From: Bin87 sp965203195
GTDB taxonomy: Bacteria; Chloroflexota; Dehalococcoidia; Lucifugimonadales; UBA3495
DNA length: 64,000 nt
Reading direction: 5' to 3'
NCBI GenBank assembly: GCA_965203195.1
Contig: OZ241860.1
Span: 806,001 to 870,000, forward strand
Below the pieces are notes generated by a model. The model saw nothing but the letters and a program-made list of their open reading frames with translations, was not told where the DNA came from and did not search any database. Position numbers and translations under genes: made by a program. Below, piece after piece: positions 1-7,847 of the stretch. The number at the start of each line of letters is the position of its first letter. The stretch's first letter is position 1.

Positions 1-506
1 GTCTGCCCCCGCACTACATGGGCTTCCAGATGCAGTTCGCTGGTGTTCAGCCCGGTGGGGTTCCGCACGCCGGCCATTCCGCTCACCCGGTAGCGGAGGG
101 GGATGATGTGGAGAACCTGTTCGTTGCGGGTGTCCAGCTGCTGGCGCGCCATCCCCGAGGCGCCGGCGATGAGGGAACGCAGGTGGTGTTCGGTGACGGT
201 CAGCATTTCGTCGCCGGCCTCCAGCATCTCGCGGGCGTTGCTGCCAATCAGGTGGTCGCCGTTGACCACGGCGAAAAAGTCGCTTACCGGGTTGCGCCCC
301 ATATAGCGCAGACACTCGCCCAGGCTGTCGCGCACCGCCTCCTTCGCTTCGTCCAGGTCGTCGATGACCCCCTGCTGGACGCCCAGGGAAGGCGCCAGCC
401 CCGTGCCCATCGGACGCAGTTCGCCCTCCGGCCCGATGCGGGCGACCACGGCGATGATTTTGCTGGTGCCGATGTCTATGGCGGCGTAAACAGGTTCCCT
501 TGCCAT
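1..506 (-). CDS. ftsA: Cell division protein FtsA, N-terminal part (cut by window edge)
   Basis: Actin-like ATPase that tethers FtsZ filaments to the membrane and recruits divisome proteins. The reading frame starts with ATG at 506 and runs off the left edge, so only about 168 residues are visible. It opens with MAREPVYAAIDIGTSK, the FtsA phosphate-1 motif (DIGTSK at residues 11-16). Further on comes the SHS2-type 1C region, ending in IPLRYRVSGMAGVRNPTGL, which is typical of FtsA rather than MreB or DnaK. It lies 43 bases downstream of rsmH in the same direction, consistent with a dcw-type division cluster, although mur and fts genes that often sit between them are missing here. The C-terminal amphipathic helix cannot be checked. 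Confidence 0.88.
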   Translation of the reverse strand, partial: MAREPVYAAIDIGTSKIIAVVARIGPEGELRPMGTGLAPSLGVQQGVIDDLDEAKEAVRDSLGECLRYMGRNPVSDFFAVVNGDHLIGSNAREMLEAGDEMLTVTEHHLRSLIAGASGMARQQLDTRNEQVLHIIPLRYRVSGMAGVRNPTGLNTSELHLEAHVVRGQ

Positions 507-549
507 CAGGTAAATCCCTCTTGTGCGACTTATCCGAAAATTAACAGCG

Positions 550-1620
550 TCAGACGACGGGGGACGGCGGGGCGTCCGCAATGCGCGCGGCGGCCCGCAG
601 GCGGGCGCTGCGGCTGCGCGGATTGGCCGATTTTTCGGCGTCCGCCGGGCGGGCGGCCCGCCGGGTCAGGGCCCGCAGGCGGGGCTGATGCGCGCAGACG
701 CAAACCGGCAGCTCCGGCGGGCAGAGGCACTGCGCCGTTTCCCGTTCCAGCCACCTTTTAACGATGCGATCCTCCAGGCTGTGGTAGCTGATGACCGCCA
801 GGCGGCCGCCGGGGGCCAGCAGTTCCAGCGCCGCCGCCAGTCCGGCGGCCAGGTGCTCCAGCTCACCGTTGACGGCGATGCGTAGCGCCTGGAAGGTGCG
901 GGTGGCCGGGTGCCGTCCCCGTCCGGCCCGGCGCGGCCCGGCGGCGGCCACGGCCTGCGCCAGCTGTCCGGTAGTCAGAATCGGGCGGGCGGCTACGATG
1001 CGGCGGGCGATGGCCCGGCTCCGGCGTTCCTCGCCGTAGCGGAAAATCAGGTCGGCCAGTTCGTCCGCCGCCATCGTATTGACGATGTGGGCCGCCGTGG
1101 CGCCGGCGGTGTTGTCGTAACGCATATCCAGGGGTTCGTCGGTTTGGAAGGAGAACCCGTATCCGGCACGGTCAATTTGAAGCGACGAGAAGCCCAGATC
1201 CAGCAGGATGCCGTCCACGGCGGCGAATCCGTTTTCCGATGCGATGCGCCGCATATCGGCATAGCTGGCGTGGGCGGTTATCACGCGGGAACCGTAGTCG
1301 GCAAGCCGGCTCCGGGCCACGGCCAGGGCGCGCGGGTCGCGGTCAATGCCGATTACTACGCCATCGGGACGGGCGCGTTCCAGCAGGGCCAGGGTATGGC
1401 CGCCTTCGCCCAGCGTTCCGTCCAGGTACACGCCGCCGGGCCGGGCCGCCAGCAGCGCCACCGTCTCCGCCGCCATTACGGGGGTATGATGCGCCGGCGC
1501 GCTGGCGGTGTCCGCGCGCCAAGATTCCGCCGGCGGGTCAATTGCGGCGCCGGGCGGCAATCCGCTGGCCCGGCCGAAAATCGGCCGGGTTCCAATTGCC
1601 GCTGCCAGCGCCGTCGCCAT
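550..1620 (-). CDS. rsmH: 16S rRNA (cytosine1402-N4)-methyltransferase RsmH
   Basis: Transfers a methyl group from SAM to N4 of C1402 in the 16S rRNA decoding centre. Family signatures are clear: HTPVM (45-49), the SAM-binding loop DGTLGEGGHT (67-76), DLGFSSLQID, RTFQALRIAVN, and the late motif ISYHSLEDRIVK. The C-terminus has the usual basic NPRSRSARLR tail. The protein is 356 residues; about 43 of them precede the normal family start at HTPVM. No ATG lies between residue 1 and M49, so the long N-terminus may be real or a later GTG/TTG may be used. ftsA follows 43 bases downstream. A tandem 16-bp repeat lies just upstream at 1644-1675. Confidence 0.93.
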   Translation of the reverse strand: MATALAAAIGTRPIFGRASGLPPGAAIDPPAESWRADTASAPAHHTPVMAAETVALLAARPGGVYLDGTLGEGGHTLALLERARPDGVVIGIDRDPRALAVARSRLADYGSRVITAHASYADMRRIASENGFAAVDGILLDLGFSSLQIDRAGYGFSFQTDEPLDMRYDNTAGATAAHIVNTMAADELADLIFRYGEERRSRAIARRIVAARPILTTGQLAQAVAAAGPRRAGRGRHPATRTFQALRIAVNGELEHLAAGLAAALELLAPGGRLAVISYHSLEDRIVKRWLERETAQCLCPPELPVCVCAHQPRLRALTRRAARPADAEKSANPRSRSARLRAAARIADAPPSPVV

Positions 1621-2056
1621 TCCGTAACCTGCCCTTGCTCTGTCCGGGTAGATAAATCACCGGGTAGATAAATCATCCGGGGGCCGGGCGAACTGCAACG
1701 GCCGGCCCCGTTCCGGTGCGTATCGGAATGTAGCAAAGGGGCGGCGGCGCACGCCTACGATGGGCAGTGCGTAGTTAGACGATTTTTCAAAATACAATAA
1801 ACCCGGAACTTGCCGCCGCCGCCCCGAAACCTGCCGATGCCGCCCCGGAACATTGCGGCGGCAAAGCGGAACGGCGGGCAATTCCGATGAAGGGCAACCC
1901 CGGCGGCGGGCAACCCCGGCGGCGGGCGTCATAATGCCGCCGGTTCCGGGGGCGGCGGGAATCCGGGGCGGCGATAAGGGGTATGCGGCCGGCCCGGGCG
2001 TCAAAAAAGCCGGGGCGGCGCGGTTTAAATCCGCGACCGCCCCGGCCCGGCTGGGC
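1621..2056. other. Intergenic stretch without a recognisable gene
   Basis: This holds two perfect tandem 16-bp duplications: ccgggtagataaatca at 1644-1659 and 1660-1675, directly upstream of rsmH, and gggcaaccccggcggc at 1892-1907 and 1908-1923. There is also an AT-rich patch near 1770-1800. No coding sequence with a plausible start and ribosome-binding site is seen. The first repeat could carry the rsmH promoter or an operator, but this is not shown by sequence alone. Confidence 0.5.
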
Positions 2057-2135
2057 TGGTACCCCGGATGGGCTTCGATCCCATGATCTCCACCTTGAAA
2101 GGGTGGCGTCCTTGACCTGGCTAGACGACCGGGGC
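2057..2135 (-). tRNA. tRNA-Glu (anticodon TTC), CCA encoded
   Basis: Read on the minus strand the gene begins GCCCCGG and ends CCGGGGT-A-CCA, giving a full acceptor stem with an encoded CCA (2057-2059). The anticodon loop CTTTCAA lies between CCACC and GGTGG, placing TTC at positions 34-36. The D-arm GTCGTCTAG sequence is typical of bacterial tRNA-Glu and the T-loop TCGAAGC is close to consensus. A -10-like TGGTACAAT lies upstream, near 2174-2182 on the minus strand. Confidence 0.95.
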
Positions 2136-2145
2136 ATCCGCTGGC

Positions 2146-2171
2146 GCGCCGTCGCAAGGCGACGCGCCCAG
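2146..2171. repeat. GC-rich hairpin between argC and tRNA-Glu
   Basis: A near-perfect inverted repeat (GGCGCG-x-CGTCGC, short loop, GCGACGCGCC). It sits between the argC stop codon and the tRNA-Glu gene. It has no T-tract. It could act as an argC terminator, or be the processed leader of the tRNA transcript. Confidence 0.5.
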
Positions 2172-2173
2172 TG

Positions 2174-2182
2174 ATTGTACCA
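2174..2182 (-). promoter_or_regulatory. Candidate extended -10 promoter for tRNA-Glu
   Basis: On the minus strand the sequence reads TGGTACAAT, an extended -10 element (TGn plus TACAAT), about 40 bases upstream of the mature tRNA end. I see no good -35 box, as is common for extended -10 promoters. Confidence 0.45.
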
Positions 2183-2193
2183 CAAAATGGCGG

Positions 2194-3222
2194 CTAGGGA
2201 TACACCGCCAGCGCTTCCAGCGCCGTATTTTCCGGGAAGCCGCACATCAGGTTCATATTCTGCACGGCCTGGCCGGCGGCGCCCTTGACCAGGTTGTCCA
2301 GGCAGCTGATGACGATGAGGCGCCCGGCGCGGGCGTCCACCACCGGGTAGAGCAGGCATTGGTTGTTGCCCAGGGTCTGCTTGGTCTGCGGCGGGGCGGC
2401 GGTGACCTGCACGAATTCGTCGCCGGCGTAAAAGTCGCAGTACAGCCGGCGGATGCGTTCCGTGGCCCCGTCGGCGCGGGCGAGGTCGGGGCGCAGCGGC
2501 GCGTAGCAGCTGCTCAAAATCCCGCGGGTCATCGGTATCAGGTGGGTCAGGAAGGTCAGGTTGACCGGAGCGTCGGACATAGCGTCCAGTTCCTGGCTGA
2601 TTTCCGGCAGGTGGCGGTGGCCGTTGACGGAGTAGGCCATCACATTTTCGTTGACCTCGGAGAAGTGGGTGGTCATACTCAAGGCGCGGCCGGCCCCGGA
2701 GACGCCGGATTTGCTGTCCACGATGATGTCGCCGTCGATCAGCCCGTGCTGTATGGCCGGCGCCAGGGCCAGGATGGCGCTGCTGGGGTAGCAGCCCGGA
2801 TTCGCCACCAGGCGGGCGCCGGCCACGGCGTCCCGGTTCAGCTCCGTAAGCCCGTACACGGCTTCCTCCAGCCAGGCGGCGTCCGGGTGCGGCGTTCCGT
2901 ACCACTGCTGATAGACAGCGGCCTGTTTGAGGCGAAAGTCCGCCGATATGTCCACCACCCGGACGCCCTGTTCCAGGAGGGGGATGCAGGCTTCGGCGCT
3001 GGCCTGGTGGGGCAGGGCGGAAAAGACCAGATCCAGGCCCGGGGCCAGTTCGGCGGCGATGTCCAGATCCATATTGTCCAGGTGGGGAAAGACGGCGCCC
3101 AGGGGCTGCCCGGCGGCGCTACGCCCGGTGACGGAGGCGATTTCCACTTCGGGATGGTGGCGGAGGATACGCACCAGTTCGCAACCGGCGTATCCGGTTA
3201 CATTGATGATTCCGATTTTCAC
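2194..3222 (-). CDS. argC: N-acetyl-gamma-glutamyl-phosphate reductase
   Basis: NADPH-dependent reduction of N-acetylglutamyl phosphate to the semialdehyde, the third step of arginine synthesis, in the cytoplasm. The 342 residues match the usual type-1 ArgC length. The dinucleotide-binding start is NVTGYAG (7-13), a variant of the common GATGYTG. The catalytic cysteine is C144 within ANPGCYP, and the GHRHLPEI segment (201-208) supplies the conserved histidine. The start codon overlaps the end of nth by four bases (ATGA type), so translation is probably coupled to nth. No other arg gene is in the window, so the arginine pathway must be scattered elsewhere. Confidence 0.94.
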   Translation of the reverse strand: MKIGIINVTGYAGCELVRILRHHPEVEIASVTGRSAAGQPLGAVFPHLDNMDLDIAAELAPGLDLVFSALPHQASAEACIPLLEQGVRVVDISADFRLKQAAVYQQWYGTPHPDAAWLEEAVYGLTELNRDAVAGARLVANPGCYPSSAILALAPAIQHGLIDGDIIVDSKSGVSGAGRALSMTTHFSEVNENVMAYSVNGHRHLPEISQELDAMSDAPVNLTFLTHLIPMTRGILSSCYAPLRPDLARADGATERIRRLYCDFYAGDEFVQVTAAPPQTKQTLGNNQCLLYPVVDARAGRLIVISCLDNLVKGAAGQAVQNMNLMCGFPENTALEALAVYP

Positions 3223-4103
3223 GGCTGTAGCTCCTTGACGACTTGCGTATGCGGGACGGGGGTCGGCGTTGCGGCGGTATCGCCGCGGCGTCGCCGGCGT
3301 CCGGGAGCCTGGCCGTCGGGCCGGTCGGTATTCGTATCGGCAGCGGTATCGGGCCGATTGGCCGCCGGCAAGGGGGCCGTTTCAACGCGGGACGGGCAGC
3401 CATAGCTGACCACGCACGCGCCGCAGAGAGGGCGCTGGGCTTTGCATACCCGCCGTCCGTGGGTAATCAGGGCGGCGTGAAAGGGATAGACATCCTCCGG
3501 GGGCATAGCCGCTTCCAGGATTTCGTGGGCCTTGTCGGCATTGACTTTCGGGCCGATGAACCCCAACCGGCGGCTGACCCGGTAGATGTGGGTGTCGACG
3601 GCCATAGCCGGCATTCCCAGGGAGAAGCAGAGGATGATGCCCGCCGATTTGGGGCCGATGCCGGGCAGCTGCCGCAGCCAGTCCCGCGCTTCGCCCATAG
3701 GCATCTCCCCCAGAAAGGACAAGTCCAGGGAGCCGCCGTTCAGTTCCCGGATGCGGTTCAGCGCCGTTTTGATGCGCGGGGCTTTCACCCGGGCCAGGCC
3801 GCCCCCGGCGATGGCCGCTTCAATGTCGGCGGCGTCGGCGTCGGCTACCGATTCCAGCGCGCCGAACCGCTGCATCAGGTCGCGGAAGGCGCGCTCCGAG
3901 TTGCGGTCGGAGGTGTGCTGCGACAGGATGGTGAACACCAGCTCGTGGGCCGGCTCCAGGCGCGGCTCGTTGGCGAAGGGGCCGTACTCGTCGGTAAGCA
4001 ACCGGATGGCGTCGGAGATGGCGACGCCATTGGGCCGGCCGCGGCGGCGGGCGGGCCGGCCGGTTTTGGCGGCGACAGCGGCGTTAGCGGTTTTGGGGGG
4101 CAT
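3219..4103 (-). CDS. nth: Endonuclease III-type DNA glycosylase/AP lyase
   Basis: Removes oxidised pyrimidines and cleaves AP sites in base-excision repair. The helix-hairpin-helix LPGIGPKSAG spans 146-155 with the catalytic lysine at K152. The catalytic aspartate is D170 in VDTH. A [4Fe-4S] cluster motif has cysteines at 220, 227, 230 and 236 (spacing 6, 2, 5). The N-terminal 25 residues are basic (ARRRGRPNG). The C-terminal 50 residues after the cluster are a Pro/Thr/Arg-rich tail not usual for the family. The gene is immediately upstream of, and overlaps, argC. This pairing has no obvious biochemical logic and may only reflect gene packing. Confidence 0.92.
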   Translation of the reverse strand: MPPKTANAAVAAKTGRPARRRGRPNGVAISDAIRLLTDEYGPFANEPRLEPAHELVFTILSQHTSDRNSERAFRDLMQRFGALESVADADAADIEAAIAGGGLARVKAPRIKTALNRIRELNGGSLDLSFLGEMPMGEARDWLRQLPGIGPKSAGIILCFSLGMPAMAVDTHIYRVSRRLGFIGPKVNADKAHEILEAAMPPEDVYPFHAALITHGRRVCKAQRPLCGACVVSYGCPSRVETAPLPAANRPDTAADTNTDRPDGQAPGRRRRRGDTAATPTPVPHTQVVKELQP

Positions 4104-4199
4104 TGTTCACAAACCCGGTATAACATTCCGGCGGAAGATCCGGGGCGGATTTTAGCACAGGTCAACGGCGGCGCGGGCGCCCACGCCGGCGCCGGGGAT

Positions 4200-4793
4200 T
4201 TACGCCGGCGGGGTTATGCCCAGCTCGGCTTGCAGATCGGCCACCGCCTGGTTGCGGGTTTTGCGCTGCCACTGGGGCCGCTGGTTGATGGGCTCGTTGA
4301 TGACCTCCGGGTCCACTTTGAGGGCAACGAACACCGGCCCCGGCTGGGCCAGGATTTCGTCAATCCGGTTCTCGAATTCCTCCAGGTTGTCGATGGCGTA
4401 GACCGTGGGGTAGCCGCAGCCCTGCGCCACCGTATCGTAGGCCATCTGCTCGGCGTTAGGCACCGGCTGGCCGCCGGTGGTGGCATAGACCCCGTTGTCC
4501 AGCATAAAGTGGTACAGGTTGGACGGGGCCTTTTCGGCGATGGTGGACAGGGCGCCCATTCCCATGAGCACGTCGCCCTCGGAATCGAACAGGGCCACCC
4601 GCTGTTCCGGCAGGGCCAGGGCCAGGCCCAGGGCAAAGGAAGCGTGGCCGCCCATAGCCGGGTCGCCCAGCGGCAGGTCGCGGTTGGGCTGTTCGCTCAT
4701 CTCAACCCAGAAGCGACCGCCGCGTCCCGGTATTACGATGGCGTCGCCGCGCTTTTCGTGGAACACCCGCAGCATTTCCGCCGTTTTCATCAT
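4200..4793 (-). CDS. Thiamine-diphosphate decarboxylase, catalytic (beta-type) subunit; sulfopyruvate/phosphonopyruvate decarboxylase-like
   Basis: A 197-residue stand-alone TPP-binding domain of the ComE/Ppd C-terminal type, which would decarboxylate a 2-oxo acid such as sulfopyruvate or phosphonopyruvate to an aldehyde. The fold marks are GDPAMGGHASFALGLALA (43-60), the cofactor-binding stretch DSEGDVLMGMGAL (70-82) and LDNGVYATTGGQP (98-110), which together form the GDG-x(about 27)-N thiamine motif. The first part reads SEGD instead of GDG. The partner subunit lies upstream, separated by 116 bases. The exact substrate cannot be told from the sequence; sulfopyruvate decarboxylase is the closest named family. 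The start has two ATGs in a row; the first is given. Confidence 0.75.
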   Translation of the reverse strand: MMKTAEMLRVFHEKRGDAIVIPGRGGRFWVEMSEQPNRDLPLGDPAMGGHASFALGLALALPEQRVALFDSEGDVLMGMGALSTIAEKAPSNLYHFMLDNGVYATTGGQPVPNAEQMAYDTVAQGCGYPTVYAIDNLEEFENRIDEILAQPGPVFVALKVDPEVINEPINQRPQWQRKTRNQAVADLQAELGITPPA

Positions 4794-4909
4794 TTGACAT
4801 TTCCCCCTGATTAGCCGGCTTGATTGTCGGATTGCCCGGCCCGATTGCCTGACTGCCCGGTGGTCGCCGGCCGGTTTGCCGCCGCGCCGCCGGAACCGGA
4901 TTGAGCTGG

Positions 4910-5419
4910 CTACCGGCTGACATTGAACCCGTGATATTCGTCGCCCACCAGCACGGCCACCGGGCGCCGTTCCCGCCGGGCCTCGGCGAAAGCGATGGAG
5001 ATGCGGTCGGCGTCCTCGTCGGACTCCACCAGATAGTAGTTGATGTTGAAGGCGTGGAGGAACCGTTCGGTGTAGAAGGCGGCGGTGTCGTTGATGACGC
5101 CGTGGCGGGTCCAGCCCCGGTAGCCTACCATCATCACCACCGGCGTGTTCATACCGAGGCCCCAGCCGCGCAGGGAGTCGCCCGATTCCATCATCCCGGT
5201 GTTCTGGATGAGGATGACGGGTTTTTTGCCGCCGGCGGCCAGCCCGGCGGCGGTGGCGAAAGCGTGTCCCTCGCGGCTCACCGGCACCAGGTCAATCGTA
5301 GGCTCATCGCGCATCAGCACATAGAGGAAGTTGGTTTCGCTGTCAGGGAGCCAGACCACATGGGTGACGCCGTTGTTTTTCAGTTCCGCCAGGATGCGGG
5401 CGGGGCTCAGTTCGGCCAT
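4910..5419 (-). CDS. Thiamine-diphosphate decarboxylase, pyrimidine-binding (alpha-type) subunit
   Basis: A 169-residue partner of the TPP subunit encoded just downstream. In this family the two halves of the enzyme are separate polypeptides that assemble into an alpha/beta complex. The protein reads MAELSPARILAELKNNGVTH at its start and contains VPVSREGHAFATAAG with the glutamate (E50) expected to contact the thiamine aminopyrimidine. An open frame continues upstream to 5755, but I chose ATG 5419. The family alignment starts there, a GGAGG lies 12 bases before it, and the upstream stretch is a low-complexity repeat. The name sulfopyruvate decarboxylase alpha is the nearest match; the real substrate is unknown. 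Confidence 0.75.
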   Translation of the reverse strand: MAELSPARILAELKNNGVTHVVWLPDSETNFLYVLMRDEPTIDLVPVSREGHAFATAAGLAAGGKKPVILIQNTGMMESGDSLRGWGLGMNTPVVMMVGYRGWTRHGVINDTAAFYTERFLHAFNINYYLVESDEDADRISIAFAEARRERRPVAVLVGDEYHGFNVSR

Positions 5420-5816
5420 AGGTAGGGAATACCTCCGTGATGATGAGCGGCGGGATGATGATAACCGGGATGATGATGATGAGCGGCGGGATGATGAGCA
5501 GAGCCGGATTGCCGGGTTTCGCCGGCAAAGGGCAAATGGCGGACGCCGGCCACAGATATACCCGGCAGGCGGGGATGGCGTCAACCGACGGGTTCGGGGT
5601 ACGGCAACCTGCCCGGGGCGGCGCGCGGGGAGCATTTTACACCGATACGCCTGGATATGCCGGATTTTGCCGCCGGCGCTTTTGCCGAATGGGGCGACGG
5701 GGCGTTTGGGGGCTTGCCGCAAACCCGGTGAATGGAACAGGGCGCCCGTTGCCAACCGGCGTAACCGGGCTGGCGCCGGCGTTTTGACGCCCGGCGTTTA
5801 TTACGCAATCCTATAA
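5420..5816. other. Divergent intergenic region with ATG/ATC-rich tandem repeat
   Basis: No gene is supported here. At 5438-5500 a low-complexity tract repeats gatgagcggcgggatgatga twice (about 5442-5461 and 5480-5499) with GAT runs between. Read on the minus strand it forms the 5' leader of the thiamine enzyme operon. The right part is GC-rich and ends at the promoter of the peptide transporter operon. Confidence 0.5.
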
Positions 5817-5845
5817 TTGACATTGCGATTTGGCAATGGTAATGT
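5817..5845 (+). promoter_or_regulatory. Promoter of the peptide ABC transporter operon
   Basis: A perfect -35 TTGACA (5817-5822), a 17-base spacer, and an extended -10 TGGTAATGT (TAATGT at 5840-5845). The start of transcription would fall near 5852, leaving about 50 bases of leader before the receptor gene at 5904, with a GGGAGG ribosome-binding site at 5891-5896. Confidence 0.65.
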
Positions 5846-5903
5846 TGGGCAGGACAGGGCTATCCGATGCTTGCCGGGCCGCGCTCGTAAGGGAGGTATC
5901 AGT

Positions 5904-7751
5904 ATGGCAATCCTTCGCGTTTATGGCGGAATCCGCATTGTCCTGCCGCTCCTGTTGATGCTCGCGCTGGTCGTGGCGGTGGCCTGCGGCGGTTCGGCCC
6001 CGGCGCCGGCGCAGGATTCGGCTGCGCCGGGCGCCGCGGCCACGCCAACCCGGGCGCCGGCCGCCGACGCCGGCAGCAGCCCCACCGCCACGCCGGAACC
6101 GGCCGCGACGCCGGCGACCGCCGAAGGCGAAAAGTATCTCCATCTGGCCGTAACGCCCCTGCCGCAGGACACCTTCTACCCCTGGCTGGCGACCAGCAGC
6201 GGGCATCTGCCTTTCCGGCCGATGTGGGAAAACCTGACCACCATATCGCCGGCGACGGGCGTGTCCACCGTGTATCCGCAGCTGGCGAAAGAGTGGGACA
6301 TCAGCGCCGACGCCAGCGAGTACACCTTCCGGCTGCAAGAGGGCGTGCAGTTCCACTTCGGACACGGGGATTTCACGGTCAAGGACGTCATCCTGACCAT
6401 TGACCAGCAGATGTCCGATCCCCTGGCGGGCTGCAAGGCGCCGCTGAAGCGGTTTATGGGCGCCGATTCGATGACCGAGATGATCGCCGCCGGCGATATG
6501 GATGTGGTTGACGACTACACCTTTACGATGCGGCTGGCGCAGCCGCAGGTGGATGTGGCGTCCTGGTGGTTCAACATTCTGGTGGTGCCTTGCGCCGCCG
6601 TGCGCAGTTCGGCGCAGCACGAAGCCGAGGGCGACGCCATGTTCGAGAGCGGGCCGGCCGGCACCGGGGCCTACCAGTTCGCGCGTAGGGAGCTGAAGGA
6701 ATTCACGGAGTACGAAGCCGTTCCCTATGACCACTGGCGGGTGAACCCGGAGTTCCAGCGGCTGCGGATTACCACGGCGCCGGAGGATTTGACGCGCCTG
6801 GCGATGCTGCTCACCGGGGAGGCCAATATGGTGGATGTGCCTAAGGTGCTGCACCAGCAGGCCGTGGACGAGGGCATGGAAATCTTTGAAAGCCCCCTGC
6901 CGTCCGTGGGCCTGACCATCATTCCCTTCGGGCAGTACTATGTCACCGAGGTGAACTGGAACCCGGACACGGAACCCTGGAACGCCCCCGGCGAAACCGG
7001 CGTTCTGGTGCGGCAGGCGATGAACCGCTCCATTGACCGGGAGCAGATTATCAACGAGCTGTTCAAGGGGCGGGGCGAGCCGATGTACAACACCATCTTT
7101 CACGATTCGCTGGAAGGGTGGAACCCGCGCTGGTCGGATGAGTTTGACGAAAAGTACGGGTACGACCCGGAGCTGGCGAAGCAGCTGCTGGATCAGGCCG
7201 GTTTCCCCGGCGACAACGGGCAGAACCGCTTCAGCCTGGAGGTGTGGCAGAGCAGCCTGCCCGGCCTGCCGGAAACGATTGAGGTGGCGCAGACGGTGGC
7301 CCAGTCGTTTGAGGACATTGGCATTGATGTGGAGCTGGTAGAGGTGGAGTTCGCCCGGGCGCTGGACGCTTTCCGGGACCAGCATGATGCCCACTTCGTT
7401 CTGCCGGTGCGCCAGACCATCCGCACCATCAACGCCAACGCGCGCATCTACTACTACGCCGGCGGCGGGCAGGTGAGCGAAACCAGCGGGCTGCCGTCGG
7501 GCGGCGTGGCCTACATTGAGGCTCCGCTGTACGATGAAGTTTATCACAAGCTGCTGGAGGAAACGGATCCGGCGGAACGCAACCGGCTGGCGCAGATGAT
7601 GGGGAATGACATTTACGACACCTACCGCACGATTCCCATCGTCAACATTCGCTCTACGCTGGTGGTGAACCCGGACGAGGTGGCCGAGTACCAGTTCGGC
7701 AGTCTTACCGGCGTGTTCGGGCATCTGGAACACGCCAAAGCGGTCAAGTAA
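5904..7751 (+). CDS. Peptide/nickel-type ABC transporter substrate-binding lipoprotein (family 5)
   Basis: Extracytoplasmic receptor that binds an oligopeptide or similar solute and delivers it to the two permeases encoded next. The 615-residue protein starts with a hydrophobic signal sequence ending in VAVAC, a lipobox with the lipidated cysteine at C28. A Pro/Ala/Thr-rich linker of about 50 residues follows, then the SBP family 5 fold (EWDISADASEYTFRLQEGVQFH; later RQAMNRSIDREQIINELFKGRG). ATG 5904 is chosen over the longer frame from 5817 because GGGAGG precedes it and the signal peptide starts there. A Gly-Gly just after the Cys and a disordered linker are common in Chloroflexota lipoproteins. 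The substrate is not predictable; the neighbours give no ATPase. Confidence 0.92.
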   Translation: MAILRVYGGIRIVLPLLLMLALVVAVACGGSAPAPAQDSAAPGAAATPTRAPAADAGSSPTATPEPAATPATAEGEKYLHLAVTPLPQDTFYPWLATSSGHLPFRPMWENLTTISPATGVSTVYPQLAKEWDISADASEYTFRLQEGVQFHFGHGDFTVKDVILTIDQQMSDPLAGCKAPLKRFMGADSMTEMIAAGDMDVVDDYTFTMRLAQPQVDVASWWFNILVVPCAAVRSSAQHEAEGDAMFESGPAGTGAYQFARRELKEFTEYEAVPYDHWRVNPEFQRLRITTAPEDLTRLAMLLTGEANMVDVPKVLHQQAVDEGMEIFESPLPSVGLTIIPFGQYYVTEVNWNPDTEPWNAPGETGVLVRQAMNRSIDREQIINELFKGRGEPMYNTIFHDSLEGWNPRWSDEFDEKYGYDPELAKQLLDQAGFPGDNGQNRFSLEVWQSSLPGLPETIEVAQTVAQSFEDIGIDVELVEVEFARALDAFRDQHDAHFVLPVRQTIRTINANARIYYYAGGGQVSETSGLPSGGVAYIEAPLYDEVYHKLLEETDPAERNRLAQMMGNDIYDTYRTIPIVNIRSTLVVNPDEVAEYQFGSLTGVFGHLEHAKAVK

Positions 7752-7847
7752 GCGGGCCGGCGCCGGCGATCGGGGCCGCCGGCCGTAGCCGGCGTTGCCG
7801 ATACGCCGGGCGGGCGGCGCGACAGGCGTCAACACGGAGGGCGGACA

